Counted from the stretch's first letter, positions 42,711 to 56,082 are shown. The stretch: DNA of 64,000 bases from Colias croceus (GCF_905220415.1 NC_059568.1:8618001-8682000), one strand, 5' to 3'. Made by a program: numbers and translations. Notes: a model not told the origin generated them from the sequence alone.

Positions 42711-43139
42711 AATATTAGAAAATGCACCAGCTTGACGTCATTAAAAAAAACTCTTTTTGACTATTTAATCGAAATGACTTTCTATTCACTTACAGAATAT
42801 TTTAACCAAGTAACCATTAATTAATAAATAAACTTACATTACCGGTCTACATTTTCTAAAATAACCTATTTCAATTTTAAAAATGGACCATTCAATAATA
42901 TTTTGTACAATTGTTTTGTGCTTGGTACTACAATGATATAATAATATATAACGCCTTTAAAGGATCATTGGCTTGGTATAACAATGGTATAAATGTATAA
43001 ACCGGTTTAATAATTAATTATCTATACAAAACATTTTTAAAAATTGTACGCCACAAATGGTAGATCACAGCGGATCGCCTCATACAATGTAATAACCCTT
43101 ATAATGTGTAAATAGCAATGAATCATTTGAATTTGAATT

Positions 43140-43330
43140 CAAAGTGTAGGTATGTTTCGCGCCGTTGTCGACTGAGTTGGTAGTCGAGCTCGGGTTGTCT
43201 GCCACAGGGCCCACAGGCCATGCACAGGCCACTCGCCGTCCGTGTCCGGCGTCCGCGCGCTGACTGCGTTGGTCGCGTGACGTGTGTTCGCGTACCTGTG
43301 ATAAATCGGCGGCGGGTACCAACGCTAATC
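43140..43330. promoter_or_regulatory. CpG-rich block without assigned gene
   Basis: GC-rich island with GCGCG, GTCGAC and CGTGACGTG words in AT-rich surroundings. A minus-strand ORF of 80 codons spans it, with a possible donor CACAG/GTACGCG at about 43300. It might be a promoter or first exon of an outlying gene; no family is recognised. Confidence 0.3.
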
Positions 43331-43735
43331 TATTATAGCTATACAGCTAGCTATTATTATGCCTTAAGTTGACGTTTGTTAGGGATTAAAACCTTCTGTA
43401 CGTAGTACTATTATATTCTGTGGTTCTGGTTTAAAAATAATTTTCTTTTAGTAATATTTCATTTCAGATAAAATGCCGCCTAGTATTAGTAATCATTTGC
43501 TAACAATTGAAAAAATTACAGGACGTAACGTTGACGCTCAAACAGATTAACATTTGTAAGTTGCTGTTCTGTTGATTTCTCATCACTCTCTGTGAGTTAT
43601 CTTCCAACAAAAGTACATAGCGCTGTTCATGTACGCACGAACGCAAGCACACAACGCCGCTCGGTTCCTTCTCAATTCTCATGGACCCACGTTCTCATGA
43701 GGGCCGCCTCATTGCTGTGAGCGGTTGGTGTTTGT

Positions 43736-44180
43736 TAACCGACTTCAAAAAAAGGAGGAGGTTATCAATTCGGCCGGTATATATATTTTTTTTTTTTTTT
43801 TATGTATGTACACCGATTACTCCGAGGTTTCTGAACCGATTTACGTGATTCTTTTTTTGTTCGATGCAGGATGGTGTCGAATTGGTCCCATAAAAATTTT
43901 ATTCGGCTAGGCCCAGTAGTTTTTATTTTATGAGCATTTTTGTCTGTACTCGATGACTTAATTCGAATGTAGCAAGTAACTTTGATTCACTTCCCGGTAA
44001 CCGATTGAGCTGAAATTTTGTATAAGTGTGTAAATTGGATAGCGATGAAACATTATCATGACATAGAGCTGATTTGATGATGGAATCGGAAGGTGGCCAT
44101 AGGAACTCAGTAATATATTGACTCAACTTTATCGAGTTTGGGCTCGTTTGATTCGTGTTGAAAATTACACTAAAAAGTAT
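43736..44180 (+). repeat. GACTTCAAAAAAAGGAGGAG-type dispersed repeat
   Basis: Begins AACCGACTTCAAAAAAAGGA with GGAGGTTATCAATTCGGCCG and a poly(T) run, then CACCGATTACTCCGAGGTTT. It continues through TAACCGATTGAGCTGAAATT into the palindrome next to it. A shorter copy with the same first 190 bp is at 48521-48783. Confidence 0.7.
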
Positions 44181-44474
44181 TAAATAAAATTAACTGCGTT
44201 AAAAACAACCGACTTCAAAAACGGAAAAGTAAAAAATAAAAAAGATTTGATATTATTAATTACTACATATTATTTAGATGTGCTATTTATTAAATAGGTT
44301 TGAAGTCGGTGCCAAACACTAAGCACTTAGTATTAAGCCCGTGCACCGACATCAAACCTATTTAATAAATAGCACATCTAAATAATATGTAGTAATTAAT
44401 AATATCAAATCTTTTTTATTTTTTACTTTTCCGTTTTTGAAGTCGGTTGTTTTTAACGCAGTTAATTTTATTTA
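44181..44474. repeat. 294 bp near-perfect palindrome
   Basis: Arms 44181-44312 and 44343-44474 (132 bp each) are reverse complements with one mismatch seen, within GAAGTCGGT versus GATGTCGGT; the spacer is 30 bp. Each arm carries CGTTAAAAACAACCGACTTC, the end motif of the adjacent repeat family, so two family ends are joined head to head. A transcript would be one long hairpin. Confidence 0.9.
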
Positions 44475-45059
44475 TAAACTTATTTAAAATATCGACGTCA
44501 CAAGTGACGACCCTGTTCCTCGTGAGTTTGGATATTTTTTATACTATGGCAATACTGTCACCTCAATTGTTCTTGTCGCGTCACTCGTTTAAATATGTGT
44601 GTAGCTGTGATACTATGACTTGCGTATTTATTATATTTCGTTAAATTTCACCAAAAGTCGGTATTTTTTTTTTGTCAAATAATTAATTTAATATTATTTT
44701 TTAATGTTAAAGTAGTATTGATCAACATCCTAAGTAAAAACCGCTTTAGACGGCAATGCAAGTCCGATATGCGTTTACGAAAAGGCTATGCAGAAGTCGT
44801 GACAAAATATGCAATCAACGATCAATTATTGATAACAACCACATAACAACGATATTCTTTCATATACTCTGGTGGATAAGTTGTAACACCACTATCCCAC
44901 TATCTCATCAAGAAGTTGGACCTTCAATATTTTGACAATGTCAGCTGGGAACATATAAATAAACTTGTTTTTTTTTTCTTTACCTCATGTTGCATGCTGC
45001 ATGCAAAAGAAGACCGAATGACCAAATCAAGCGTAGAGTGAACAGGTACCTTCTAGGGA

Positions 45060-45660
45060 AGCGCGTACCATCTTAGACCACATCTCATGCTTCTCTGCAT
45101 GCTTAACATCAGGCGAGATTGTGGTCAAGTTAAAAAAAATGACCATGACCAAAAAAAGCTAATCATGCATTTATAAAGACCGCTTCCAGCTTCGATTTGC
45201 GATAGTACTATTATAGTGCATGAAACACTAAGCTTTTGCATGACTGCACCAATCTAAGCGATCCTAATGCATGCCAGTCTATCAGCTATCAGCATGTAGT
45301 TTGCATGTCATTTATTTCAATCATCGATCTACACGATCATTTATGCATAACACCCACCATGTAACAATATCTTTATGTCTATGAACCACATTTGACTATT
45401 TAATAAAAAAAATAATAATAATTTTGCTCCAAAAAAATTAAATAAATGAGTGAGGTAACGCAATGCGAAATTCAAAATCTTTCCTGGTGATTCTCTGTCC
45501 TTGCAATTTCCGTAAGAAAAACTAAAAAATAATGGTCTTTACTTTTTTGATATTTGATATAAAATAATAACTTAAGAAACGTTAAATGTGTATTCGGATA
45601 TCCGCCTAAATAGACTAGATTCTAGAAGGTTGTCTGGAAAGTTTATAAATTTTCATTCCA
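45060..45660 (+). mobile_element. Longer copy of the 38 kb non-autonomous element
   Basis: Starts near CATCTTAGACCACATCTCAT, includes AGGCGAGATTGTGGTCAAG and GACCATGACCAAAAAAAGCT, and from 45193 matches 37686-38148 closely, ending CATTCCATATT. No ORF. The 3-prime ends agree in both copies, the 5-prime ends differ, as expected for copies made by reverse transcription. Confidence 0.65.
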
Positions 45661-46903
45661 TATTCGAAGATCGGTAGATGTAATAATAGCTACCTACATC
45701 TGAAATCATCTTTATTCTGTCTTCTCAATTTAGCAACTAGGTTAAAAGATCGACGACGATCGACGATAGTGTGCAGAAATAGACTGCATTATATACCCTG
45801 CACATTGTACAAGGCTTGATCTATTTGACAGACTGGCTAGTGAATCAGAAAATATCTAGAATTCCAAAAAGTAACGTTTTACAATACTTGTATCGTCATT
45901 GATTATTTAATATAACAGGGTTATTTTTGGACCTCCCGCCAAATTTAAATATGATGGTGCTGGTTCAGCGTGTGAGTAAGTAAACATCTTTCGCAAAGAA
46001 ACAAGAGTCGAAAAGTGAAAAAAATAAAGTGTGTGCCGAGCACACGTGTCAGAAGTGAAATTTCTTTGACAAGATTCAAAGACACCAAAAACGTCGCCTT
46101 ACTCCATGATGTAACGGTATTGCCATGACGCGACCTTAAAATTTTCTCTTAACGCGCCTTAAGAAGTTTCAATTCAAAAACTCTGACCTTCCATACGTGA
46201 TCGAGCAATTTTCTATGGGAGGGTTGAATTTTGGTCGAATTAATGTCCGTCATTATCAGCCGCCTGAGATATATGTCACTAGACACCATCCTACATCCCG
46301 GAAGCATTCCATGGGGTAAAAAACCTATAAGTAAAACTTATAATGTATTCTCAGTGATTTGAATCGTTAATATTCATTGAATGATTCAATTAACGGATTT
46401 CCATACCTGCAGATTAACAATGCATCACCATCGATTTGATCAAATATTCCATTAGCCCATTTGGGTTTAAGCTTCAATAAAAATATTTTAGTGGGAGCAA
46501 ACAAAGATTTAATGTGCTTTCAAGTGCTTTCAAACTAAAAATACCCATGAGGAATGGGGTGGTCGTGAGAAATTGTAGTGCATCTGGCAGGTGCAAGGCT
46601 ATGCCATAATGTAAAGTGGTGCAAGGACGGTGGGCGTCGAACGATCGTAGTGCATGTTTTGATATAATGTTACTTGATTCAACTTCTTCAAACTTATTAT
46701 TACTAGTATTGTATTATCTGTGATCATATGTTACCATAAAAGTACCTACTGCTTATAAATGTAACTTGTTTTTCCTATTAGGTAAAATTCAGGATTAATA
46801 GATAATTAATTGAAAATTAAATTTATTTTAACAAATGTATTTTATTATAATAATTATTATCCAAGTGCGATACTGATGTGAAGCTTCATCCTAATTAGTG
46901 AAG

Positions 46904-47099
46904 TTATTTAAGAAATTTGGGTTTATTACATAATTTACAATCTAAGTAAATAAATGAGGTTAAAGGTTTAGGCAGGTTAAATTCATTATTAATATCGATG
47001 AAAAAAATAACTTTATAAAGTAAAGCGTCTATCATCGGCGCGAGCGCATAGTAAGGATCTTTCGAGGTACGTGTGTTGCCAACTTTTTCAACAGTGACC
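46904..47099. other. Flank of third element copy
   Basis: Only a short minus-strand ORF (71 codons) with no recognisable family. The rest of 45.7-47.1 kb is likewise unassigned. A patch at 45945-46330 (CTCCCGCCAAATTTAAATAT to GAAGCATTCCATGGGG) is GC-richer but without ORF. Confidence 0.3.
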
Positions 47100-47266
47100 A
47101 AATCCATCTTAGACCACATCTCAGCTTACATCAGGCGAGATTGTGGTCAAGCGCTTCCCTATCGACACTTAAAAAAATGACCATGACCAAAAAAGCTAAT
47201 TATGCATTTATAAAGATCGCTTCCAGCTTCGATTTGCGATAGTGCATGAAACACTAAGCTTTTGCA
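47100..47266 (+). mobile_element. Third copy of the non-autonomous element, 3-prime truncated
   Basis: CATCTTAGACCACATCTCAG, AGGCGAGATTGTGGTCAAGC, GACCATGACCAAAAAAGCTA and CTTCGATTTGCGATAGTGCA repeat the 45.06-45.25 kb copy, with an 18 bp deletion around GATAGT/GCATG. It stops at CTTTTGCATG. Confidence 0.65.
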
Positions 47267-48520
47267 TGGTAATCTTAAAATATTATATCAATATGAAAGT
47301 GGGAAAATAAATTCTGTATCTTTCTACTAGGTAATTATGTATAGGACATGTGCTAGTATTTAAAGACCCCATCATAGTATTTCAGAAACATGTTAGTTGA
47401 CTAAAAGTATATTTAACACGCTAAAATAAGGCGTGCCTAAACGATATTGATTTTCAAAATTTTATTTAAGTACTACAAAATGTCTGCTGTTTCCCGGTTG
47501 ATCCATTACAGTCACTAATATCTAAAATAATTTAATTCCCTGAAGTATTACAATATTAGCGGATATAAGAAATATACAGTAATATCAGTTTTTAATAAAT
47601 CGACTTCATAAAAGGAATTTCTCTATCTGACTGTATTTTTTTTTTTGCTTTTTATGTGCCTTCCTCAAAACTTTTATCTTTTTGTATCGACTTTGAAAAT
47701 TCTTTTTTTTAGCACTGGTACCTGGGCTATGTCTGCCCATTTCCCAATTCAGTTCAGTTCTAACAATTTGAATATTGATAATGGCAGCAATAATTTTTTT
47801 TTTAAGAAAAATTTATTTTTTATTCTGTTGCATTTTTAAATATTCAAAAATTGCAAATAAAAAATAATAATAAAGCGTTATAGTTTAGATTAGTCAAGTA
47901 CATGGTGCGTAGATAGAATATTCTAACTGGTTACGTATCTACATGTTCAACTTCCCCTAGTACCTGTGAGAAAAAGTTTCCGTTTCAATTTCAATAAAAC
48001 TTAGTTATTATGAACTTTATTTTATTATGTTTAACTAAAACTTTTTCTCAGCCCGTCTAAGTCCATATTATTAAACTTAACGTTTCATGTTTTGCTATAT
48101 ATAGTTCATACACATAGGTATAATCAGGTATAATGTTTGCATACTTTATAATTAGAATAAATTAAATCGAGAAAAGGTGGAGAAAAGTCACTAATTGAAG
48201 TCTCATTGACGAATAATCAAACAAATTGACATTAGGTACATATCAGTTGAATTTTAATTAACCAAAAAATTTCAAATCACGTGGAGATTTTTTTACACGT
48301 CATAGATATTTCTGAAAAATAAATAATTTCAAACCCTGTACCTATTTATGAATTTGAGTGCAATTTAGAGGATAATTACTATTGCAGATAGGTACATTAT
48401 TTTAATTGCCACAAAGCTTTTCCTTTAGGTGGGTATTGATTTTAACAAAACAGTCTCCGTCTTTGCTGACCCAGTTATTTACACTTCAAGCAATATATTC
48501 ATACAAATCCCTTGTACATT

Positions 48521-48783
48521 TTTAACCGACTTCAAAAAAAAGGAGGAGGTTATCAATTCGGCCGGTATATTTTTTTTTTATGTATGTACACCGATTACTC
48601 CGAGGTTTCTGAACCGATTTACGTGATTCTTTTTTTGTTCGATGCGGGATGGTGTCGAATTGGTCCCATAAAAGTTTTATTCGGATAGGCCCAGAAGTTT
48701 TTATTTTATGAGCATTTTTGTCTGTAGGTATTTGTAAATTTTGCAAGTGCAAGTTTGAAGTCGGTTGTTTTTAACGCAGTTAT
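48521..48783. mobile_element. Short inverted-ended GAAGTCGGTT element
   Basis: Left end TTTAACCGACTTCAAA and right end TTTGAAGTCGGTTGTTTTTA are inverted, so this 250-260 bp copy looks like a MITE of the same family as 43736-44474. Body GGTTATCAATTCGGCCGGTA and CGAGGTTTCTGAACCGATTT shared with that copy. Confidence 0.65.
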
Positions 48784-49619
48784 CACTTGTTATTTCCATT
48801 CCTATAGAATAACTGAGATCTTAAAGAAACCTAACATGTCATACCATTTTTGATTTAGGCACCAATTAAGGGAAATAAATTAATTTCATTTTATAATATT
48901 ACCTACATTCTCAGATAAACAATACTAATGTAAGATAAGACACAGTACCAATGACCTTTCTCCGTGTCAGGATGCATTTAAATATTATTTCGCAATGCTT
49001 CAAGTGGGTGGTTAAGATATCAAATTAAATTACTCAGATCGATTTTTGTCCTTTTTGTTGTCCACCATTCTGACATCTTTAAACATCTTCGATTAAGATT
49101 TGGATGGATTAATTAATACAAAATGACCGCCTCAGTAACACTCGCTCAGCGAAAATTAAAAATAAATAAATAAATCGCACTGCAACTTTTAAAAAAAAGC
49201 ATAAATGAATAAACCCGCATCTAATTCTACACACGTAACACATTTCGCCCCTGGTCACAAACTTTTCCTTTCATATTTCATTTCTTTATGAAACTAAACT
49301 TCCTTTCAAATTCTCTATCCTTGCAAGATAAAATCAGTTCGATGGAGGCATAATTTTTAACAACTTTCATATTGATGGACATTGTCCTTCTCTTTCATTG
49401 AATCTTCTTCTCTCTTTCTGTTTTGCGATATCGACGGACGCACTTACATAAACGGATCTCTGTGACAGAATGGGGCGAAATACTGCAATATCTTGCACAC
49501 GCTCTTTGACGAGCGTTGCCAAAACGTGATCGTACCAAGCGACGGATACTACGACATAAACGGACGTACCTGATGGGGTTTTAAATGACGAGTGATGATG
49601 TTGCAACAGACGTGTGTAA
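48784..49619. other. Intergenic stretch
   Basis: No gene seen. AT-rich with moderate CpG toward the right edge. Confidence 0.4.
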
Positions 49620-50115
49620 GTTAGTTGCGAAGTTGCCCCTCCTCATCCACCTGGCCGGAACGATTAGCTGGAGCCCATAGCCAGCCCGCGGCCACCTTCC
49701 CCGATCGATTTTTCGAAGGTAATCCGGTCACACATGGAGAAACGTCGAGCCAGACCCGGCGGCGGCGGCTGCAGGGCGTATATGTAAATCTGCCGAGACC
49801 GCCGAGCGCGACCGCGACAATCGCGCGTTTAATCCAACTCTAATTTCGGTCGATGCGATAGCGGAGGAGACTCGCGCATGACTAGAGCGGGAGTGTGGAC
49901 GCCCTGACGAGCTGTGAACATAGCAACGTGCGCACTATGACGCGCACGATCGATACCGAGAGGCGTGCGCTGCGGCTCGCCCGAAGCCAACCCCACACAA
50001 GTGAACAAACACCCCCTATTCACACGATGACGTTAAGAAACGACGTCATGCTGGACGGGAAAGCGCTCACGAGTCGGTGCTGGCGCAGAACGGTCGCCGT
50101 ACGACTTGCTCTACA
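49620..50115. promoter_or_regulatory. CpG-rich island without assigned gene
   Basis: About 500 bp much richer in GC and CpG than anything around (CCCGGCGGCGGCGGCTGCAG; GCGCACTATGACGCGCACGA). Short ORFs open on both strands (64-83 codons) are expected from composition. Splice-bounded coding exons were not identified. Promoter or first exon of an unseen transcript is possible. Confidence 0.35.
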
Positions 50116-50999
50116 ATTTCGTGTTAAACAGCTCTGGCAAACTTAAATATTTAAAATAATTTACATGACAATTTAAATTATTTTTAAAATAAAGTTAGAT
50201 TTAAACATATAATAAAGTTAGATTTAAACGTATGAGATAATATGAATTATGTTTCAAACGTTTTCTTTATTTTTTTATAATTTACTTTCAATGCTTTAAA
50301 CAAGGATGAACTTTCTTTTTTATATAATTTGATAATATAAAAACCGAAAACATTATAAACCTGTTGCCTTAGGTATTATTATAAAAAAAACATGAGCCAT
50401 TATTCAACTAATAATTATTAGCTGTACCTGTATCTAATAATTATTAGCTGTATGTGTTTTTATTCTGTTTGTTATGTTATCCAATTGTACAAAAGTAAAA
50501 TGAAAACCGTACAATTCGAAACGCGAAAAGTTTGTTCCATTGCTACTGATGCACCTACATTTGGTTTAGAAATTACGTGGAATGATTGATCAAATTGAAA
50601 CTTATTATTGTTAATTCACAATTTAATTTATAATGCCATTGGAAACAGTCAGTTATTAAAAATTGCAAAGTATTTACGGATTTTGATTGATTATAATATA
50701 TAAATAGTTTCATTTCATAATATAAAAACCGAATGAGATAATATGACAGATTACTTGCAACATTCATCTGTACTTGTTTTTAATCGAAGACGAAATTGTT
50801 CGTCACAAAACTTTTCGTTCAGAGTTGCGATGTAAATTTAGTAGCGTAGCTATGGTAGTTTTCCAATTACAGAGCATTAATGCGACTCAGTGGCGCACAA
50901 TGCCGAATTTAAAGGGGAAAAATTAAAATTCTGTCACTGAGTTGGCATCGATTGCACGCATGACGCGCATTACTTTTAAGAGTGTGTTTAAGAGTACCC

Positions 51000-51540
51000 T
51001 AAAAATTTGTTTTTAGGGTTCCGAACCTCAAAAGGCTGGCTTTGGCCAGTCTGCAAACTTTGCTATAAATTACTTTTTGGCGCGAATATTAAATACATAC
51101 ACGCGAAAAACGTTAAAGTTATTTTCATGTACATAATATTTTTATTATGCAGTGAAAGCGCCACTTCATGTTACGCTATTTCGTTTGTCTAGATTTGTCT
51201 GAGGTCTTAAATTCTAACACAACTTCCGTACCTATTATTTTTCATTTGTTTTCCCTTTTGGTTTGTTTCTTTTGTTTTTTTAAGAATTGTTTAATCATAA
51301 TTTTGTTTTTGTCTTTTGTTTTATTATATGATGTCCTTTTTTATTTGTATTGTGTACATAATCTGCCTTAATTTTCTTTTTTTTCAATACATTGGTTGCT
51401 CGGGTTGCTTGGAAGAAATTGCTTGAAGCAATAAAGCCGCATCAAATGACCTGTCTGTGTGTGTAAAATTTGTATTATATGTTTTGTATGCAATAAAGAT
51501 TATAAATAGATAATAAATAAAGTATTATCTACCATAAACT
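51000..51540 (+). mobile_element. LINE 3-prime remnant with conserved stem-loop
   Basis: GGTTGCTTGGAAGAAATTGC, TTGAAGCAATAAAGCCGC at 51403-51440, then TATGCAATAAAGATTATAAA and AATAAATAAAG. This is the 3-prime end layout of the full-length LINE at 32.6-37.4 kb. Upstream sequence is too decayed to translate. Confidence 0.55.
51403..51440 (+). other. LINE 3-prime UTR stem-loop
   Basis: Stem ATTGCT (51418-51423) with AGCAAT (51427-51432), loop TGA, in the same GGTTGC..GGAAGAAAT / ATAAAGCCGC frame as the other two copies. Confidence 0.6.
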
Positions 51541-54500
51541 AATTTTAACTTCTCATATTGTTTGTCTCTCTTTTCCCTAGCTTTGAAAAGTTTATGGCCA
51601 GTTAATTAAGCGAAGCAAAGGAATTACAGAAAGTTTATATGTAAATTTATAGAAGAAGTGTTACCTATATTTTATTTTTCATATCGTTTAGCAGAGCGAG
51701 TTCTTTTTTATTTTAATTTAGCAGCGACGTCAAATATGGTGCGGATTTTCTTGGTATTCTGGCAAATGTTTACCTTTTACTGAAGGCAATATTGAACTTT
51801 GAGAGCCATTAGAGTTTAATGACTGCAATTTAATTACGAATACTCAGAATGCCTATAATTTTCAATACACTAATGAATTTATAAACCTATGGACGGTGTA
51901 TTTTCTGTTCCTACTAGATTAAGACTTGTACTTGAAATTCCAGTCGTCACAGAAGCCTGTAATCCTACGTTTACCAAGCTATTTATAGGAAGACAATGTT
52001 ATGCCCTTGTTATGCCAATGCCATTTGTCCTGTGAATCCATCGTGTGTGTAACACAAATGAATGAAGTTGAACTGTTATCACGTCAAGTTTACAGCTGTG
52101 ATTACAGCTGCAGCCTTCATAACTCTTTAACATTCAATTAATAACGATAGCTGTTAATGTACAGTTAAGTTTATTTAATGGGCATATACCCCGTAGCATT
52201 TCCATACAGGTCTCTGGTTTCTAAGTTTTGATTAGAATTTAAAAGTAATAAAAAAACAACTCCTCAACAACAGCTTTTATGTATGAGTTATGACAAGTTT
52301 TGTCTTAAATTAAATAATTACTGAATAGTTATCTAATAATCTATCTCTAAAACTGACTACGTTTGTCAAAGGAAGCATCTTCCACAGTGAAAACCAAATA
52401 AAGTAAAATTAGACCTTATACTTTATGATATGATTTCCGTAGCTACCTACGTACGCCTCGGACGCTATATTGTTGATGATAGGCGAGATGCCAACTCGCT
52501 CATAGCTCTCACAGTAGGACGTTAAATAATAATAAAGTACTACAGTAATTCTCTCCGGCGTATACTCTACACTACCGGAATTGCAACCACCCCGCTAACT
52601 TCGTGAAAGCGGCCAAGAATCGCAATATATTTTCGGTCATAATCAAGTCATGCTGGGAGTTGGGACATGAACTCTGATAATGATAAAATGTTTATATGGA
52701 CAGTGTGTGATTATTGTAAATCAGTACATCGTATTCAAGTATAAGTTGCTTCCCGCAGTTTGTCGTATGCTGTCGTATGCTTAGATCTTCAACGGTTTTT
52801 GATGGGGTTTTTTATTAGATAGTGGTTTTTGAGGAAGGATTTAGTATATGATTTTGTATGTTTTAGACAAAGCGAGCTAAACCGAGGGTGGTGATAGAGA
52901 GAAGAAAATTTTTATTCCTTTTAGGATAATCTAGGTACAATTAGGTAGGTACTTTTTTCTCTCATTCACTACAGAGATGAAAATCCAATTTCACGTGATA
53001 TCATGTTTTTTGATGACATAGTCGGCAAGAAGCAGCTCTTTGAACATTTGCCTCTAGCCAAATGGATTGCCGACCACAAACTAACTGAAGCCTATTCAAG
53101 TACCTAGTTCTTCAGGTAAAACTTTAACAGACATATTCCATACATGCGGTTTGCGGATACATAGGTTCCAATGCTTCGTAAAAGTTTATATTTTATTTTT
53201 TACATCATTTCATAACTGCTAAATAGTATTTCAACTAGTTATGTACATAGTATCTACCTGATAGGTACCTCTCATGTCTCGTAGTATTTAGATTTTTAAA
53301 TTAATAAGTACTTTACGTATTACTTTACGAATTCATTGTTTGTGTATTATTTTTGTTTGATTTTGTTTTGTTGTGTGTGCAATAAAGTGTTTTTTATTTA
53401 TTTTATTTTTTTACGTAATTTTTACTGCATTTAAATACTTACTTTTATTGATTAAGATTCTTGTATCTATTATTAAAAACATTTGATTCACCTATAGATA
53501 TCTATTGAAGGAGATGTGAACAATATTTAATAGGTATGCGAAATTTAATATCCTAAAACTACCGACACGGAACTGGCTGTCGAATTAAAGAAATTGAGTT
53601 TCAGAACTACGATAATACAGACAGAAATCAAACCAAAGAAACAGATAGACAAACAGACATCGTTGTCAAACTAATAACACGGTAATCAAATAGTACCTAG
53701 TCACCTTAAATAGTATCTAATTACGTCTTTAATAAGAGTGCAATTTCATGCTTTGGTACCCCATAATATGGAAACTCATATGGAACATCCTTTAGCTTGT
53801 AGACGTGTGAATTTATCCCTGCGTTTGATATACAGAGTTTAATTAGAAATTCATATATATTCCCATACCTATCTGCAGTCAGGTCTGCCTAGTCAAACGG
53901 CAATTCCATTAATGTAAGTTTCAGCCTTTGACTGACTCAGTTTGTCTCTCTTAGGATTAAACTGAAACTCGTTAGTCAAATGGTGTAACACAAATGGTTG
54001 ACTTTGACTGGACTGTGTCTTGTCGACGCTGTAGCTTCACTAATCAAATATAAGAGAGTGGAGCTTTGTCGGCATCGGATGAGATTGCTTGTGAAAAAGG
54101 CATTCCGTAGGTACACAAGAATGAATGGTGATCGATCTATTGAATACTAAAACCTGACGAATACCTAGCTATTTAAGATACATAAAAATGTTCCTAGAAT
54201 TTTATAACAAATGTTAATTGCTGTACAATTTGATTCAGTAAAAGACTAAAAAGTAGTGAATAAATAAGTGCATGAACATATAGGACTGTAATGTACGTAG
54301 GTACGCTAAATGCCAGCAACTTTAAACTTTTTAAATTTTAAATACATGAAATCGATATCGTTTAAATCCTATAAAGAAAAAGAGTGGCGTAACGAAAATG
54401 GTGGCTAATTACAATTGGTATTATTATCTACATACATATAGGGAAATAGGCCAATCAAATGTGATCTGATGATACGTTGCTTAGAATTTTTATCTAAAAC

Positions 54501-55840
54501 TTTACTTCTCTTTCATAAATATCTACGAAATACAAATACAAATTATATATTATATAAAGAATAGTGAGTGCTAATATAAAAACTATTCTGAAAGAGAATA
54601 AGTCTTAAAATAACTATTGAACGACGCGAAGTATCGAACTCGTAGAAAAAAGACTAAAGGGAAAACTGTCCAGGCCGATTAAGGAAAGCTGGCATCTTAA
54701 CAGTACTCACACTTATGCAATTTTACTATGTACAGTATGTTCAAAAATAAATGCGACTCTAGTTTAAGTGTAGACTTGAATTGTAAAATGGGTGCGTTGT
54801 AGATAATATGAAAGCTCCCATAATTTATATGTAAAATTACAATTTATAAGTAACTCAATCGATGAACTTAATTATTTATTCACATATTCAACTGTAGTAG
54901 TATTGATAATCATTCAATTATCTAATAATAATTAAATTTCATGTCATGCTCAAAATAACGATAAAAACAATACAAATAACACGTGCGCTCACTCCCAAGA
55001 AATAATACAAGCGAAACCCTAGCACGTAAGAGATAAGGCCATAATACAATAAAAGCTGTATTGTCCAGCTGTGTATGAAAATTTTAACTTACGGCGTTTA
55101 CATTTTGTTTACAAAACTTTAATTAAAACTATTAGGTACACAATTTAACCTAGGTAAATTAAAAAAATATTCTAACCGCGTGCGGTGAAGTATCTCGTCG
55201 AATATAGTTAGTAGTATAACTAACGTCTTTGTTTAAATTACGTCACCCTGTATTTATAAACAATTGCAAAATAGAAACAATAATAGTCCCCTTCACTCTC
55301 ATAAGCTAGTCACAGACACTACACATGTGCAATGTGTAAATGTGTTGACGTTCCCGTGACGTTCCCTCTTCTTAGATAATCGGCCTGTATAAAGTGAAAC
55401 GTCAATTACAGCCCGGTAATAACTTACTTCTTCAGTCATAGCTAAAGAAAAGGTCACACGAAATCAGAAAAACATATCAATGTATATTGTAAACTAGTAT
55501 TCTACCGAACCCTAAAATAGTTGAATTTCCATGTTAGTAATTGAAATTTCATGAAGAATCAAAAAATCTGAACTAAATTGATCACGAACGTCGAACACAA
55601 GTAGGTATGTAGTAAATACAGTTCCTTTAAATAATTAGGTACTGTTTCTATTTTTACGTTTTAAATTCAAAAGAGGCATGGGTAAATCACATTCTACGTT
55701 ACACGGTATAGTGAATAAATTAGATACTTACCTATATTTCTCTTTTTGTACGTCTTTAATTTCTTAAGGCCTAGCTCACAGTTTAACTAGGAAAATAATA
55801 TTGTAATACTGTGGTTTAACTTTACAAGTTTGTATTTTTT
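51541..55840. other. Long intergenic stretch
   Basis: No supported gene. Contains a LINE-like tail at 53375-53410 (GTGCAATAAAGTGTTTTTTA), similar to the tail of the 31.3 kb remnant, and otherwise unremarkable AT-rich sequence with only short ORFs. Confidence 0.4.
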
Positions 55841-56082
55841 TATGTCAGAAACGGTCAACATAAACGGTATTGGGTAATACAGTTGCGTCACATGATGACA
55901 AGCCTAACAGACGATAGTTATTCGTTATTATTTTTTTAGAGGCCTTATGCCCATATGGAAATTTTTTAAAAACTTTAAAAGGATAGTGAAAGTATAGATG
56001 AGAACAATATGGGCAATGACTGCAATGGGCAAGGGAAAAGCATACTTCCATGGGCGTATATATAATATGGCCAGATGCCAGG

